From Phytophthora colocasiae (lineage: Eukaryota; Oomycota; Peronosporomycetes; Peronosporales; Peronosporaceae), in contig JAGKQI010000101.1 of the NCBI GenBank assembly GCA_018806915.1, forward strand, positions 434,001 to 498,000: DNA of 64,000 bases, given 5' to 3'. The position numbers and the translations under genes were made by a program. Positions within the stretch are counted from its first letter, which is position 1, and every line of letters starts with the position of its first letter. Under the pieces are notes generated by a model that was not told where the DNA came from, ran no database searches, and was given only the letters and a program-made list of their open reading frames with translations. This document shows, in pieces, positions 10,701 to 23,400 of this stretch.

Positions 10701-12354
10701 TGTTGTCGCAGCGGATAATACCGATGGGACGGGTGCGAGTCGCAGCCGACTCCGAATTAACGTAGTACATCATCTTGCCATCTTCAAGCAGGAGGAAGTT
10801 GTGGCAAGAAAACGTCGGCAGTAAGTCTCCCAATTTACCTACATCGTCCTGGAGCACTACCTTTGGTTCCAAAATCGGATCGAACTCTACAACAGCCACT
10901 GGATGCACTGGGATGGACAGTCGTGTCGCCTTGGGTGAAAACAAGGGCGAATTCTTCAGTAAATCGACCCACTGTAACATATCATCACGGTTCTTCGTGT
11001 AAAAGGTGAAGATGCTCTGCGATCCTTCAAGAGTGACTCCCCACTGCTTCGGATGGCACTGAGTGAACGCTGTCACGACCTCCCGCGTGTCATTTGTAGG
11101 TCGAATGTCCGTCACCTGCTCCATACGGATCACCAAACACGGTTCGTCCACTCGTCCGCCCTGCATACTGGGTTTGTACAGCTTCAGCTTGTCGCCTTGT
11201 AGCTGCAACATACGAATGCGGTATCTGTGCGCTGACGGCTCCTTGGAAAGCACCCAACCTTCAGCAACGCGAGTAGTGTCAGTAGGTGGCGCTGTGTGGA
11301 AATCCACTCGAGAGAAGCGCAACGTTAGTGGGCGTCCGGCTGCACGAATCAGGTCTACAGCCTGCTGAAACTCGATATTGGTGAAGTAGTGATTGTTAAT
11401 CGAGATGAGTAGATCTCCCACACGAATAACCCCCGAGGCCTCCGCAGGTCCGAGTTCACCTCCATGTCCAGCTCCATCCTGGAATCCACATACCATCACT
11501 TCATCATCTACAGTTCCTCTCAGAATGAGATTCAGCGGGCCAGGCTGGTCAAAAGTGACTGTGATAATCTTCTCCTTGAGATCGTCATCCCCCTGACTCT
11601 TTGAGTCTCCGTCTCCCAGCAATGTCCCTGTCATACGCATCCCATTGGCGTCTGTAAACCTCGAGGCTTGGGTCATGGCCGTCTTCCTGGCGACTGCACT
11701 GGGTCTTGGAATCACAGAACTGCCTCGAATGATCGCCGACTCGGGTCTCAGCATCAATTTAGGCTTATATTCTCCTCTCAGCACCAGCGTCAAGACTGTC
11801 GCCCACCGCACCATATCCTCTCGATCATTTCCCGCTACTGTATAAATCCGATCTGCACATACCTAAAGACAAAATAGAAATTAATCATAACAGTAATACA
11901 ATACAAATACACAAACAATTACCAGATCTAGAGCGTGTTCCGGAGCGTCAGCTACACTGGACGGCAGTACTGCATTGACCGACGTCAAGTGGATCGCACC
12001 CAGCTCCTGCTCCTCCGTGCTGGTCTTAAAGTACCGCAATATCATTCCATCCAGTACGAACCAGCGTACTCGGTAGGTATTTCCTGGCAGATGAAGTCTC
12101 AGAAGTCTGGAACTATTAAGCTTTTTCCCTCCAGCCCCCACGTGCTGAGCCTTGCGCTTGAAGTCCGGCTTGAGCAAAAAACCCTTGGGGTTTTCCAACC
12201 AGTCCGTGTGGATGGCGCCCGTGATCTGCATCTGATGGACCTCCCTCGAGAGCTTCTCGTACGCATTCTCAGGGCCCCCGGAAGCCCCCACGGCCGATTC
12301 CCCAGCGCCTGCCGAGACGCCGCCGATCGCACTTGCACTCAGGTCCGTCGCCAT
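7714..12354 (-). CDS. Large multi-PH-domain scaffold with a PDZ domain
   Basis: Predicted cytosolic, membrane-associated adaptor of 1482 residues in four exons: 11923-12354, 10003-11862, 8033-9929 and 7714-7973. The three introns (60, 73 and 59 bp) all have GT...AG ends, and the summed exons give an open frame. An N-terminal PH domain (about residues 50-165, with the invariant-type Trp in AGNDREDMVRWA at its end) is split by intron 1. A PDZ-like domain follows at about 243-330 (carboxylate-loop region FDQPGPLNL, later VIRVGDLLISINN). At least five more PH-like folds follow, each recognisable by an F-x-L-x-x-x-L-x-x-Y/F strand pattern (near GWVLSKE, GWFFVKKP, WIWKLDRLYQ, GWLYYRTSNE and the C-terminal GRKWIPKYFVL). 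PH domains bind phosphoinositides or proteins; which ones do so here is not visible. Its start is divergent from the CNG channel gene 622 bp away. The domain count is approximate. Confidence 0.85.
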
Positions 12355-12976
12355 CTTGCACTAAAACTAAGACGTACTTAAGTGTAAAAAACCCACCGTT
12401 TCCTCACGCGCGGTACCGTGAGCGACACGAGACTAAAGGAGTTAACCCAAAGGACGCTGCAGTTTGGTAGTACCGTGAGCGACATTGGGAAGGCTTACTT
12501 GTGACCTGTAGCAGGTGTTCTTAAAGAGGATATTCTGGCCGTGTGAGTCGTACAGGGCAGGTAACGCCTTGAGAACTCGTCACAAGCTGTACCTAATGGT
12601 TCTCTATGCTTGTACCAAGCTTCATCCCCGCAAGTGGTCTGTTTGGAGAGCTACGGCGCTTCCTCCCGTGCGGCAATTATCTGTACAGTGAGCGACAGAA
12701 ATTAATGTGGATCCACACTAAAATATGTCGCTCACTGACTTCACTCAACCAAGTTAACAATAGCATTTCGCTAACGCGAGCATGACATACCTTCCTGATA
12801 AAATTAGCGTGATTCCGTGCGGCAGTTTTACTGCTTCCAAAGCGGCATAGTTGTCTCCTGCTCGTCTTGCAGGCCATCAAAGGTCGAAGCTGCAGCAGCA
12901 GCAGCTTCTCCAGCCAGCAGACGCCACGTCGGGTCGACAGGGAGGCCAATTGCTTGCGGGCGTGGCGGCGGCGGCC
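12355..12976. other. Divergent promoter region with TIR-like repeats
   Basis: Shared upstream region of the PH/PDZ gene and the channel gene. Besides the hairpin at 12686-12737 it holds two direct copies of TACCGTGAGCGACA at 12414-12427 and 12471-12484, matching the hairpin arm except for one base. No ORF is supported. The repeats look like terminal inverted repeats left by small Tc1/mariner-like or MITE insertions. Confidence 0.5.
12686..12737. repeat. Perfect 12-bp inverted repeat (MITE-like hairpin)
   Basis: Arms CAGTGAGCGACA (12686-12697) and TGTCGCTCACTG (12726-12737) are perfect complements. The 28-bp centre contains a second palindrome, GTGGATCCAC. A TA dinucleotide precedes the left arm but the right flank is AC, so a TA target duplication is not intact. 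It may be a minimal MITE remnant or a regulatory palindrome. Confidence 0.6.
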
Positions 12977-15900
12977 ATGGCGTCGTCCCGAATGGGATCT
13001 GGCAATCCAAACCCGCCGCCTGCCAATCGCTCGCCTCGATTGGCTGCTGTGGTACGGGGCGTAGCTCCACGGAAGTCAGTGATTTCGAGACTCACACAGT
13101 TCTCCAGACCTCCCGTTTCGGTGGTTCCGTACGCCCCAGAACGACTGAGTATTACACAAACAGCAATGACACCTGAAATGATGAAGTCAATTGCGGATAA
13201 AGGGGTACGTTTACAAGAAAAATAGTCTATAGTATTTTTTTTTTCAGCTAACTTTTTATTTTATTTTATTAGGCTCAACGTGATCAGGCAATTAAATCAC
13301 GGAAAGAAGATTCAGTGACGACGTTATTCGCTGCTCTCCGGATGCGACGTGTTCTACATCGAGTACAAGCTGAACAGGAACTATCTGGACCAAGAATTAT
13401 AGTGGATGAGACCAAGGCGAATCTTGAGAGGCATCTCAAGGTGCTTTCTCGGTATAAAATCCGCCAAGTGGACACAGACGCAGACGAGAGACTGCAGTTG
13501 AGAAACCTCCCGCCGTTCATGGTGAATCCACACAGCACGTGGTATAAGGTGTGGCAGTTGGTGACGCTAGTGATCATCATCTACCAGAGTATTATGCTAC
13601 CGTTCGCACTAGCCTTTGGCTCCAACGACACAACTGTAGTGGATATTCTTATGAGCAGTATTTTCGCTATGGACATTGCCGTGGCGTTCAACACACCCGT
13701 CGCTGAAGATTCGGACGAGACGGCGTATATTCTAAACCGATGGCATATTGCTTCCAACTATTTACGCGGGTGGTACGTTCTAACAGGAATTTTGGAATGG
13801 GTTTGATAAAAAAAAACTAATTTGTATACCTTGTTCTGGTTGACAGGTTCTTCTTCGACTTACTGGCATGCATGCCCTTTGACTATGTGCTGCTACTCGT
13901 CAACAACTCCAAGGGCAATCTTAGTGTGTTAGGCTTATTGAAAGCCTTGCGAGTACCTCGACTACTGCGCCTCGTACGGTTGCTACGGGTCGCTAAATTG
14001 TTCAAAATGCGGCCAGAATTACGTCGGTGGCTACAGTATTCACGGCATGCGAATCTACTGAGGCTGGTCAGTCTCGTCGTGTGTTTCTTGGTCATAAACC
14101 ACTACGTTGCGTGCTTCTGGTTTGGTGTGGTCATGTCGGAACAGACCCGCGCTTTAGACCCAAGCGCGGATTCGGCCCACTTGTACGTTGTCGCGTTTTA
14201 CCAGTCGTTGTTAGTCGTCATGGGCCAAAATATCACTGTGTACGAAGATACCGAATACATTTTCTGCGTACTCGCGATGGTCGTGGGGGCTGTGCTGATG
14301 GCCGTGGTCTTCGGAAATGTTGCCATTCTGATCGCCAACTATTACGAGTCGCAGAGCTCACACCAGAAGAAGATGGAGTGGCTATTTGCAAGTATGAACA
14401 GAATGAAGTTGCCGTATGATCTACAGAACCGAATCAACGCGTACTACCAGGCCATGTGGGAACGACACGGCACTTTGGACGGCGCAGTGACGGCTTTCAT
14501 CCCCGAACTCTCTCGAAATCTAGGTTACGAAGTCGAATTGTTTCTTCGGATGGATATGATCAACCGAGCACCGATTTTTCAAAATTGTAGCGCCAAAGTT
14601 GTTCAAGAACTCGTCATGGAACTGGAACTACAGGTTTTTATGCCAGGTGATTACGTTGTCGTGAGGGGAGAAGTGGGTAACGACATGTATTTTGTTCAGA
14701 ATGGAATCTGTGAAGTTACGAAGGAGGTTGACATCCCTCCAGTTCCAGTACCCCGGAATCCTTCGCGTCTGTCTCAGGCGTCCCAAGCAGCACAAGCAGC
14801 GCTCCACCGTAAGGGGTCGAGCTTTAACCGAGAAAGTATCTCTGCCCAGAACCCGCCTCCCCCACCAATCATGAAATCCAAGGAAGTGGTGCTCAAGGTG
14901 CTTGGTCAAGGCGATTACTTTGGGGAAATTGCGTTACTGATGAACTGCAAGCGCACAGCGAATGTCCGCGCTCAGGTCTTCTCCGAGCTCTGCACACTCA
15001 CACGTGAAGCTTTTGAGAGTATCTCGCAACGGTATCTCGAGGATCGTAGTATTATCGAGAAGTTTATCATGGACAAATACGACCCCAGTATGCTGCAGGC
15101 TGCCATGAAGCAATCGCAGGAAGTCAGTATGCGTAGCTCAGGCCCGGCTGCAGCTGTAGCAGCTGCTGCCACAAGGACGGGAAATGGTTTGTTCAAGTCG
15201 AGTCAACCAGGTCCTTCGGGTTCCAGTCATGCGATGAGTTTTGGAGAGGCAACATCACGCGCGGAGACAGCGACAGCTAAGATCACTGGTTTACTGACCA
15301 AGGTACTGCAACGGATCGACCACCTCGAAGAGCAACTTGGCAAAGAAGCAGCAGCTCGACGAGAGAGCGAGACGAGATTGCGGCACACTCTGACCGAAGC
15401 TACTAAACGAATGTCTATCAACTCCCGCTCTCCTGCCTCCAGTCTTGTGGATCAGGTTCCAAAGCATCCAGGTGCACTTAAACGTTACTCTGCGAAAGCT
15501 GTAGCAGACGAACCGGAGCGTGTTTCACAGCGCAACTTACTCGCTGAGCAATTAGCAGAGCTTGAAGCCAAGGAAGCCAGAACTGCGTCAATTGACGAAC
15601 CTACCGAACTTTCCGCAAAGGTTGCTCCAAGTGATTCTCCCGACGATTCCAAAGGGATTCGACGTCGTCCGTCACTTAAAGCGCTTAGGAGTTGGCGGAA
15701 TTTAAGGAATGAAGGCTTGCTCGGAATGCGTCTACGTACCAGTGGCTCAAGAGGACCTCGCTTGAGTCAAGCAGGGTACACGCCTGGAATTGGCGCAGGC
15801 GTTGGAGCAGTAGGCGCAGGTGGGAGCTTTCGAAGGTCAAGTTCAAGGTCAAATTCCCGCCACTCAAGTGCTGCGCGAGCTAACGACTCATACATTGACC

Positions 15901-16037
15901 CGAAGCTGCTCAAGCCAGAGCCTGACGTCCGTTCTGATAGGGAAAGCGACGACGAGAATGCGGACCAATTCCCTTCCGATCTGCTGGACGATCTGGCCAG
16001 ATCCCTCGATCCACAACAACCAAGTGGTAACACGTAA
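12977..16037 (+). CDS. Cyclic-nucleotide-gated / KCNH-like cation channel
   Basis: Predicted plasma-membrane channel subunit of 972 residues in three exons: 12977-13204, 13273-13772 and 13847-16037 (introns of 68 and 74 bp). The second intron uses the strong donor GTACGT at 13773, which joins LRGW to FFFDLLACMPFDY in S3. Six segments are visible: S1 near residue 168 (LVTLVIIIYQSIMLPFAL), S2, S3, a charged S4 (RVPRLLRLVRLLRVAKLF), S5 and S6, with a pore loop SLLVVMGQNI between the last two. A C-linker and a cyclic-nucleotide-binding domain follow, with FGEIALLMNCKRTANVRA as the phosphate-binding cassette; the ligand arginine (R of KRTA) is kept. The pore lacks the GYG/GFG of selective K+ channels. 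About 50 low-complexity residues are inserted in the CNBD beta-roll, before KEVVLKVLGQGDYFGE. The C-tail has a coiled coil and Ser/Arg-rich low complexity. The frame is open to a TTG upstream, but ATG 12977 is the first ATG. Ion and ligand are inferred, not proven. Confidence 0.87.
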
Positions 16038-16320
16038 AACTAAGTCTGAGTGTCATCTCCTTCGAGATTGCCAACAACTCAGTTTCTGTCGCTCTAGCTG
16101 AGGAAAAGTTGACCGTTTTACGGTCTCTTTGGCGGAGTTGGTAGACAGTCGAGTTCTATGGGATCCCTCCAAGTGAACAAGACTTGACACGTGCTGGAGT
16201 ATTTTTGCAGGGAGCAGATTTAGACTTCATCCAGCTGCTGCAATTAGACTTTTCAAGAACGGTGGACTTCGACCGGGTCTCACTCTCAATTTGGGCAGGA
16301 CAACACCTCTCGATACAGTC

Positions 16321-17302
16321 ATGATGCGAATGGGAGACCCGACGGTGCAGCCGACCCCACCTGCTCCTCCCGAAATCGAAGGCTTCCTCAAGAAACTCAA
16401 GCGGAAGACGAGAAGTCTGGCGGGCAATTGGAACAAACGCTGGTTCTTCGTGGACCCAAGACGACGGGAATTTGGCTACTCAGACAACAGAACCAGCGCA
16501 CCTAGAAGTACGTCACTACACATCGGCTCATTACTACTCTTTCAGAATTTAACCCTTTGTGTTCTCGTATGTAGGCTCGATCTATCTCGATGATATCACT
16601 GCGGTCGTGCAGTTTGACGACACTCACTTCCAAGTTGAAAGTCGGACACGGAACTTCTTCCTCTGTGGAGAGAGCAAGGCGAGCACCGCTTGCTGGGTCT
16701 CTAGTCTGGAAGGCTACCGCAAGAAATTGATCGAGTACGAGAAGGAAAAAATCGCGTATGCTGCTTACGCCGCCTCGGCCGCTGCCAAAGCATCTGCTGC
16801 TACAGTAGAACGTGGTCTCGAGAACCCTCAACAGTCTCCTCCTGCCGCAGCGCGGCAAGTAGCTAACCGGAAGAAGAAAAGTCGAGATTGTTCGGACGAT
16901 GACGATTGCCAGCCGACCCATCCCTCGTCTTCTTCATCCATGGGTTCCACGTCCTCTTCTTCCAGAACAAAGAGAGACAAAGCAACAGACCGACTTCCCC
17001 CCAAGAGCGAGCAGAGATCTGCCTCCCCGTTCCCCAAAGACAGAAATTCCAGTCGAAGCAAGAACGACCGCCACCGCGAGCGAGAACGTGGTCGTGATCG
17101 AGACCGCAAGTTTGAACGAGAACACAAACGTGAGCCTAGCAATGACCGAGACCGGACCAGCGAGCGAGAGAAATCGGACCGTGACCGAAGCAGCGAACGA
17201 GAAAAGCCCGGTCAAAGTGATCGCGATCGAAGCCGCGACAGAAATGCTCCGGCTCCGAGTGGCAGAGGATCAGTCATGCAGGCGTGGGTAGACGATTTTT
17301 AG
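16321..17302 (+). CDS. PH-domain protein with SR/RD-rich tail
   Basis: 304-residue protein in two exons, 16321-16507 and 16575-17302 (67-bp intron, donor GTACGT). A PH domain occupies about residues 20-120: EIEGFLKKLKRKTRSLAG, then NKRWFFVD, and at its end the conserved tryptophan in TACWVSSLEGYRKKL. After a short helical stretch (KEKIAYAAYAAS) the rest is disordered: Ser-rich, then long runs of R, D, E and S dipeptides, resembling the RS/RD tracts of splicing-associated or phase-separating proteins. The frame stays open upstream through an AG-preceded site near 16212, so an additional 5' exon is possible; no convincing donor was found. Same direction as the GAF gene 161 bp downstream. Membrane lipid or protein binding is the family expectation; the real role is unknown. 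Confidence 0.75.
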
Positions 17303-17375
17303 CTGCTTTATTCTACGATCAATAGGTATTGTTCTCTTCTTTCTGAATACTGCAGTATTTTTTTGGTTGACGGGT

Positions 17376-17411
17376 AAAGTTTGTGAAGTATTTTCCTATT
17401 TCACAAACTTT
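17376..17411. repeat. 12-bp perfect inverted repeat between genes
   Basis: AAAGTTTGTGAA (17376-17387) and TTCACAAACTTT (17400-17411) form a perfect stem with a 12-base loop, followed by a T run. It lies 74 bp past the PH/SR gene stop and 52 bp before the GAF gene ATG. It might act in 3'-end formation or in the next promoter; eukaryotic genes do not use hairpin terminators of this kind for Pol II, so no function is assigned. Confidence 0.6.
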
Positions 17412-17463
17412 TTTTTTTGGGATACTGTAAATACCATTTATTTCTTGTCAAACGTCGCAAGAT

Positions 17464-20400
17464 ATGGCATCCGATGGGCAGGATGAAAATGATGAAGCAC
17501 TGGAGACGTACACGTTCATCCCTGAGCATTTACGGCATCACTTAAAGTACAATTCGCTGGAACCAATAGTTGGAAATGAAGATAATCAAGAAGAATGCGA
17601 ACTCGTTCGTCGTGCTCGAAAAACTCGAAGCGCTCATTTAGTCGCCGAGTTATTCTCCCAATCGCCCCCAGCTCCAACACAAATACTTTACTCGAATGCA
17701 ATTGAGCGAACGATCACTGCTCGAATGACGTTTTACCGAGCTCTTGAAGATTTAGAATCGTATTTTACCCAAGTGACTGCAACAGTGAAGCAGTTGGAAA
17801 CTCTTTATCCTAATGGCATTTTCGCTAAAACAGAGGTGAAAATCCCTACACTGGTCCAAGTCCAACGTCATATCGTGAATACATGTCAAGGCTGTTTAAA
17901 TGACTGCGATCTCTATCTTGGAATGTATGAAGCACTTCCAAGCCCCCCTACTGTATCTCCAACTCCTGTCATCCGGTTCGTTGCCTGTTCTACTAAGAGT
18001 TCAATGTTATCCAAGAGACTCGAATGTCCTCGACAAGCTCATGATCAGCCTCAAGAACCTGGTGATCAGCAGCAAATACCAAAATGTATCACAATACAAG
18101 CAATGACCGCGAAAGAAGCCATTCTGGTGGACGATATTGCAGATCTCGAGCCCAATGAAATCCATCGTTTTGCTTCTAATTCGTCGACTGGACCTTTCTC
18201 CTGTTTCCCTTTAGTCACTCCTGATTCTCGAACAATTGGAGTATTATCTGTGGATTCGTGTCGGAAGGCTCATCGTTTATTACCACAGTCTATGTCCGTC
18301 GAAGCTTTATCTGCTTTTCTGTTGCGAATGCAGTTACAAGACGCTGCTTTGGAGCTCAAGAAGATGAAAATGGATGGAGCTCACTTTTTAGCCCTCACTG
18401 AAGTGGAACTACGACATAAACCCACTTTCCAAAGGCTCAAAGTGACTACCAGGCAGAAACTACTAGAACTGGTACGTGCACTACAGAGAGGAAGTCGAAT
18501 TCACCTTCCAGATGGGAATCGAGCGATTCCGTTCACGCAAGATGACATGGCGGTGGAGTTTCTAGATGGCGTTTCTAAGTTGGCTGGCCCATTTCTTACG
18601 AATTATCGTCGTGTCCATTGGATCCAAGAAATTGCCAACGTCACACGCAATGCCAAATGCACAGCTTACGACGTTTACGATGTGTTGATTCGCGCTGTCA
18701 CACAGTCGATGGAGCCTTTGGAGCGTGTTTCAGTGTGGAAAATCACCAAAAAAGCAGGAACTCCAACGCAATGGGAGGTCGATGTTGTGGCTTCCACTTC
18801 TGTTCCGGATGATCGTCTTGTGCCTTTTCTAGATGGACAAGAAAGGAAAATGAAACGAATTTCTCTTTACAAGGAGAACGAAGAAGCTGTAAGATCATCT
18901 CTGGAGAGTGGAAGAAACACACCGTTGATTCGTGGAGGGATCGTCAACATCACTACAGAACCAGATAATTCAGCCACAGTTCCATTCTGTGAGAACGCTA
19001 AATACCAGATTTCGTGGGCTGATCGAACTCTACAGGCAGTTTCTTGGCCGCAGCTCCGTCAATTTCTTCCGATCAGGAATATGAATGCAAAACATTTCCA
19101 ACTCCGTCAGCTCTGCAGCCAAATAGAAGCAAACGAGAAGGTCTTCAAGGTCACAAGTCCAAATGGAATCGTTCTCGTTCTCCGTGATTCGTCACGACCA
19201 GAACCCGTAAAATACGCACTACAAGTAGATTTTACAACTCAGTTTGAATCACCCCAGGAGCAGCAAAATTTCTTAGACCGGGCTGTATCTGCAGCAGAGC
19301 AAGCAATTGCGTGCGTTCGAGGTCGAGAAGCTCGACATGCATTACGGAAGCGTGTAGTTGCCAAGAACGCGCACAAGTTCCAATCGATTGGCCTCAATCC
19401 GTCGGGAGATGCCCTTCGTGCGCTTCACGATATTACCCACCAAGTTTTCCAAGATATCGTCGAGATTTTACCCGGTGTTCACGTTCAAATCGCAGAGCTT
19501 CAGGCTGATGGAGCGCAGTTAAAGTACACATTTGCTAGTAAAAATTCGACTGCTCTTGGTTGCTCGCTAAGCCGAGGCCAAGGTGTCTCCTTCGTGTGCT
19601 TAGAAACAAAAATTCCGATCATCGTCAACGCTACTTCCGAGTTTAAATCCCGTCTCCAGCGTATTGGAGCTTTTCGAAACCAGCCTCAATCTGTCGTTGC
19701 TGCATTCCCGTTTCTCTTCCTGCCTCTGTTCCACGAAGACTGTTGCGTTGGAGTGCTCAGTCTCGACTCGTTTCAGAGCGTGCCTAAGGGAAGAGAGGAC
19801 GAGACCCACCCTGAAGCTGGAGTACTGGAATTCTTGATACCATTGGCAAAACTACTTGCGAGTGCAATCTATGCTAAACGCCGGTCTTTTGCGCTGTATG
19901 AACTGCTGCTGAACTGCCAGAAGCCGTTGCGTTCCCCGCAACAATTGCTCTTTTACGCTTGTCGAGCACTCAAAGATGTTGTCGTTGGAGCTTGGAAGGT
20001 GCGAGTGGTGGAGATTGACGGGTTTAAAGGCAAAACGACGCTCGTGTATGACTTCTCAGAGGCTGAGAGAGAATTAGCGCAGTCCTGGACGGTTTGCGTT
20101 GTTCGTCCGATGGCTTTTCACTGGAAGGAGTTGTGTACCGACACAATTATGACCCACTTACGTCAATTACAGCCTGGTGAAGAACCCTCTCCTGAGAGTG
20201 TTATTAAACTAATTGCTGCTATCAGAGAAGATGAAAAGGAACGTCAGCAGACAATGGAGAGGTTCCAGGAATTAATTGCTCAAGAGAAGAAGAAACCCGC
20301 AGTTGAAGCTGAAAAGACGAAACTTCTCGAGAAACAAATCGCTGATAACTATTTCTTCCTTTTACCTGACGAAGGGCAAGTGGTGAATGATCGAATCACG

Positions 20401-23400
20401 AGTGAAAAGTATATTACCCATGCCTTGAAGCAGTGCCTAGGGACAACCACGTGCTTGTACTCGGATATTCACGCGATGGCTCGACTGTCCTCAAAATTAT
20501 TTCTTACAATTACTGCGTTACCTCCGTTTTACGCCAAATGCGATCAGATTTATCTCCAACGTGTGACGAGTATTACGTCCAAGTATTTCACAGCGCTGCA
20601 AGGTCGAGTTCGACGATCTTCCGATCGTGTAGCGGCTCTGATTGAATTCCGAGATTTGTGTCAAAAAGTTCTGATAAATGACGAAATATCTCCAATTGTC
20701 GCTGTTGGCGGCCGGTATCGGCATAAGTTACTTCCCTCCAAGGAAATCGAGAAGGAGTGTCTGTTGGAGCTTCAGAGGGATGCGATAGCGCTTATTGAGC
20801 GAGTTTTGAAGTTTCCGAATGTGTACTTTGGTATGTGGGAACCAGCGCTACGAATTCTCCGATATACAAGTGCATCAAAATACAGCAGGATGGCTGGTAA
20901 GAAACTGAAACACGGACATGGAGTTAGCTTTTCCTCCATGGAGAAGCAAGTCCCTATCGTTATTACCACTCGAGATGCTGCTGATGATGAAGTGGACTCC
21001 AGTTTCAGGAAACTCCGGTATTTTACGAACGAACCTCCTGTGGATCGAAAGTGGCCGTTTATTGTAGTTCCAGTTGGGAAAATCGGAGTGCTAGCGTTGG
21101 ATAATATGCACACGTATGAAGAGGATTCACATGAGTTACAACCAGAGCTTGGAGTTGTGGATTTCTTACGGAAAATCGGCCAAAGTTTCGCACAAGTTAT
21201 CACCGTCATTCGCGAACGAACGGCGCTACAACGTCAGCAATTACGGGAGGATGCAATCGTTCGAGTAATGTCTGCATGCGAAAACTTTAAACCTACATCT
21301 AACACACCTGGGACTGTGTCGATGTATCTTCCTCACCTGGTTCTTCAACAGGTGGAGAATGCTTTTAACGGGGTTGACGCTTATATTGGACTGGCGGATC
21401 CTCTGTGTGAACGTATTCGCTTCATCTGCGCGTCGTCGAGGAGTAAAATGGAGAAAAAGACAGTCAATACGACTCAAAGTCTGTCTTTCCGAGTATTTGC
21501 AAGCCAACGCACAATTGTGATCCCTCAGCTTTCACAATATTTTAAGGAACAAGAACTTTTGCAGCAGCGTGACAGTGAACATGGACAGAAACTCAAGTAT
21601 TTCGGAGAGTTAAATCAGCCTCAAGGTCCGTTTGTGTGCGTTCCAATCCCGTTTGTTGGGATTTTATCTGTCGATACTTTTCCTGGAGCCGCAGGTGGAG
21701 TCTTCTCCTCTGGATTTCCAGAAGACGGGGTAGTGGCGTTTTTGGAGAAAGCTGCAAACTACCTAGGGGAGAATATCCGCACTCTGGCTGCTACTGATGC
21801 ACGGAAACTACTACCTACGCTCTTTCGGGGCACTCGGACAAGTTTTCAGGTTTTATTTCACGAAATTTTACATATTATCTCTCGCAATTTACTGGCTACG
21901 ATAGAGCTGCAAGCTCTTCGATATACGTGCAACAGCAGTGGAAAGTGGATAAAACAGGAGCCTTTAGCGTCCATGAAACGATCTACAAACAAAACGCAGC
22001 ACGATGGCGACGAAGAGCAGTATTTGACACAATGCGTTGAGGAACAACCCGGCCGAAATATGGAGATTCCCAATAAGTTCTCGATTCAGCAGCTTGTGAA
22101 GTATCCGGAGATCCAAATTATCTATTGCTCTCCAACTCGTGATGTTGAAGATGACTCCGCAGCACTATTACCAACGATTCTTGTGCTACGTCGAGTAAAG
22201 GGGGCAGTGTGGGAATACGACAAAGAATTTCTGCTCTCGATTCTCCCCCTGATTAACTCCCTCATAGCTCTAGTGAACGTCCGGGTGCAAGGGATCGTGG
22301 GACGTCGACTAGCGATACGGAAGATTGACGAACTTTGTTCATCGTTGGGGAGTTATTCATCTTCAGATGCTCTTGAAATGATGTACTCTGAAATTTTACC
22401 TACTGCTATGGACACAATAGCACAAGCCATGAGTCTGGATAATTGCGACGCGTATCTCGGCCAAAGAGAACGAACTGATAAAGCTGTGAGCGTTCTGTCT
22501 CACCTGCAGCTTCGATTTGTTGCTGCTTCTAGTCAAAGTCTCATGAGCGGCGTCGCACTTGACCTGGATAATATCGAGAATTTCCAGCTACAAGTGGTTC
22601 AATGTCTTCAGAATCAACAGATTGTCACGGTGATATTATCCAGAGATAATTCTCTCGTTCGTGCACTTACGACCAAGCCTGCACAGCGAATCTTCCTGGC
22701 TGTTCCGATGGGTGACAACTACGTCTTGTGTGCCGACAGCTTAGGGCAAGAAGCTTTTATCCCTGGGAAAAACCAAATCGAACCGGATATTATCCTCTTC
22801 TTCAAAGCGGCAGCCTCGAAACTCCACGAAACAATTCTCTCCACTCGACATCGCTTCAGTTACGACCAGCTTATGAGTCTCTCACTGCGTTCTCATACTG
22901 ACTTTCGACTCTTCCACTGGACCATTCTCGAAGGTTTACGTCGAGATCTGGTGAACATCTACTCACAGCAGATTCTTACGCTCGGAGCGGATTTCACCAG
23001 TGCTTTTCGACTGGAAGCATGGCAACGTTTCAGCACTCGACGGCCTTTAAAGACGCTCCCGGATCACTTCTGCTCTGTTACTGGGTGTGAACGAGAGAAA
23101 ATTACACATGAAATCCATTCTGAAGATGAGATTTACCTGCCTATGACTAATTTACCTCGAACTTTAGATTTATGTCGATCTCGGATGCAGCCAATGGAAG
23201 GAACAGAGAAACACGGGAGCTTCACTTGCGCTTGTATGGCGACGATGTTGGATTCCTCAGTCAAAGACGCAAAGTTAGCGTTATGTGTCTTCAGTCACGA
23301 TGCGAAAGCGAGAGATGCGAGGGAAATGTCAACATCGAGACAATCGATGATCCCTCGAGATTACGGAGACAGCACAGCTTTCTTCTCCAACTACCAACGT

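Noticed and set aside
13205..13272. Alternative acceptor TTTTTTCAG near 13247 for channel intron 1
   Set aside because: It would add codons ending in an in-frame TGA; the next AG at 13271-13272 gives an open frame.
13773..13810. Alternative donor GTTTGA at 13801 for channel intron 2
   Set aside because: Using it shifts the frame and gives a stop soon after the acceptor. The GTACGT donor at 13773 keeps the frame and restores the S3 sequence GWFFFDLL.
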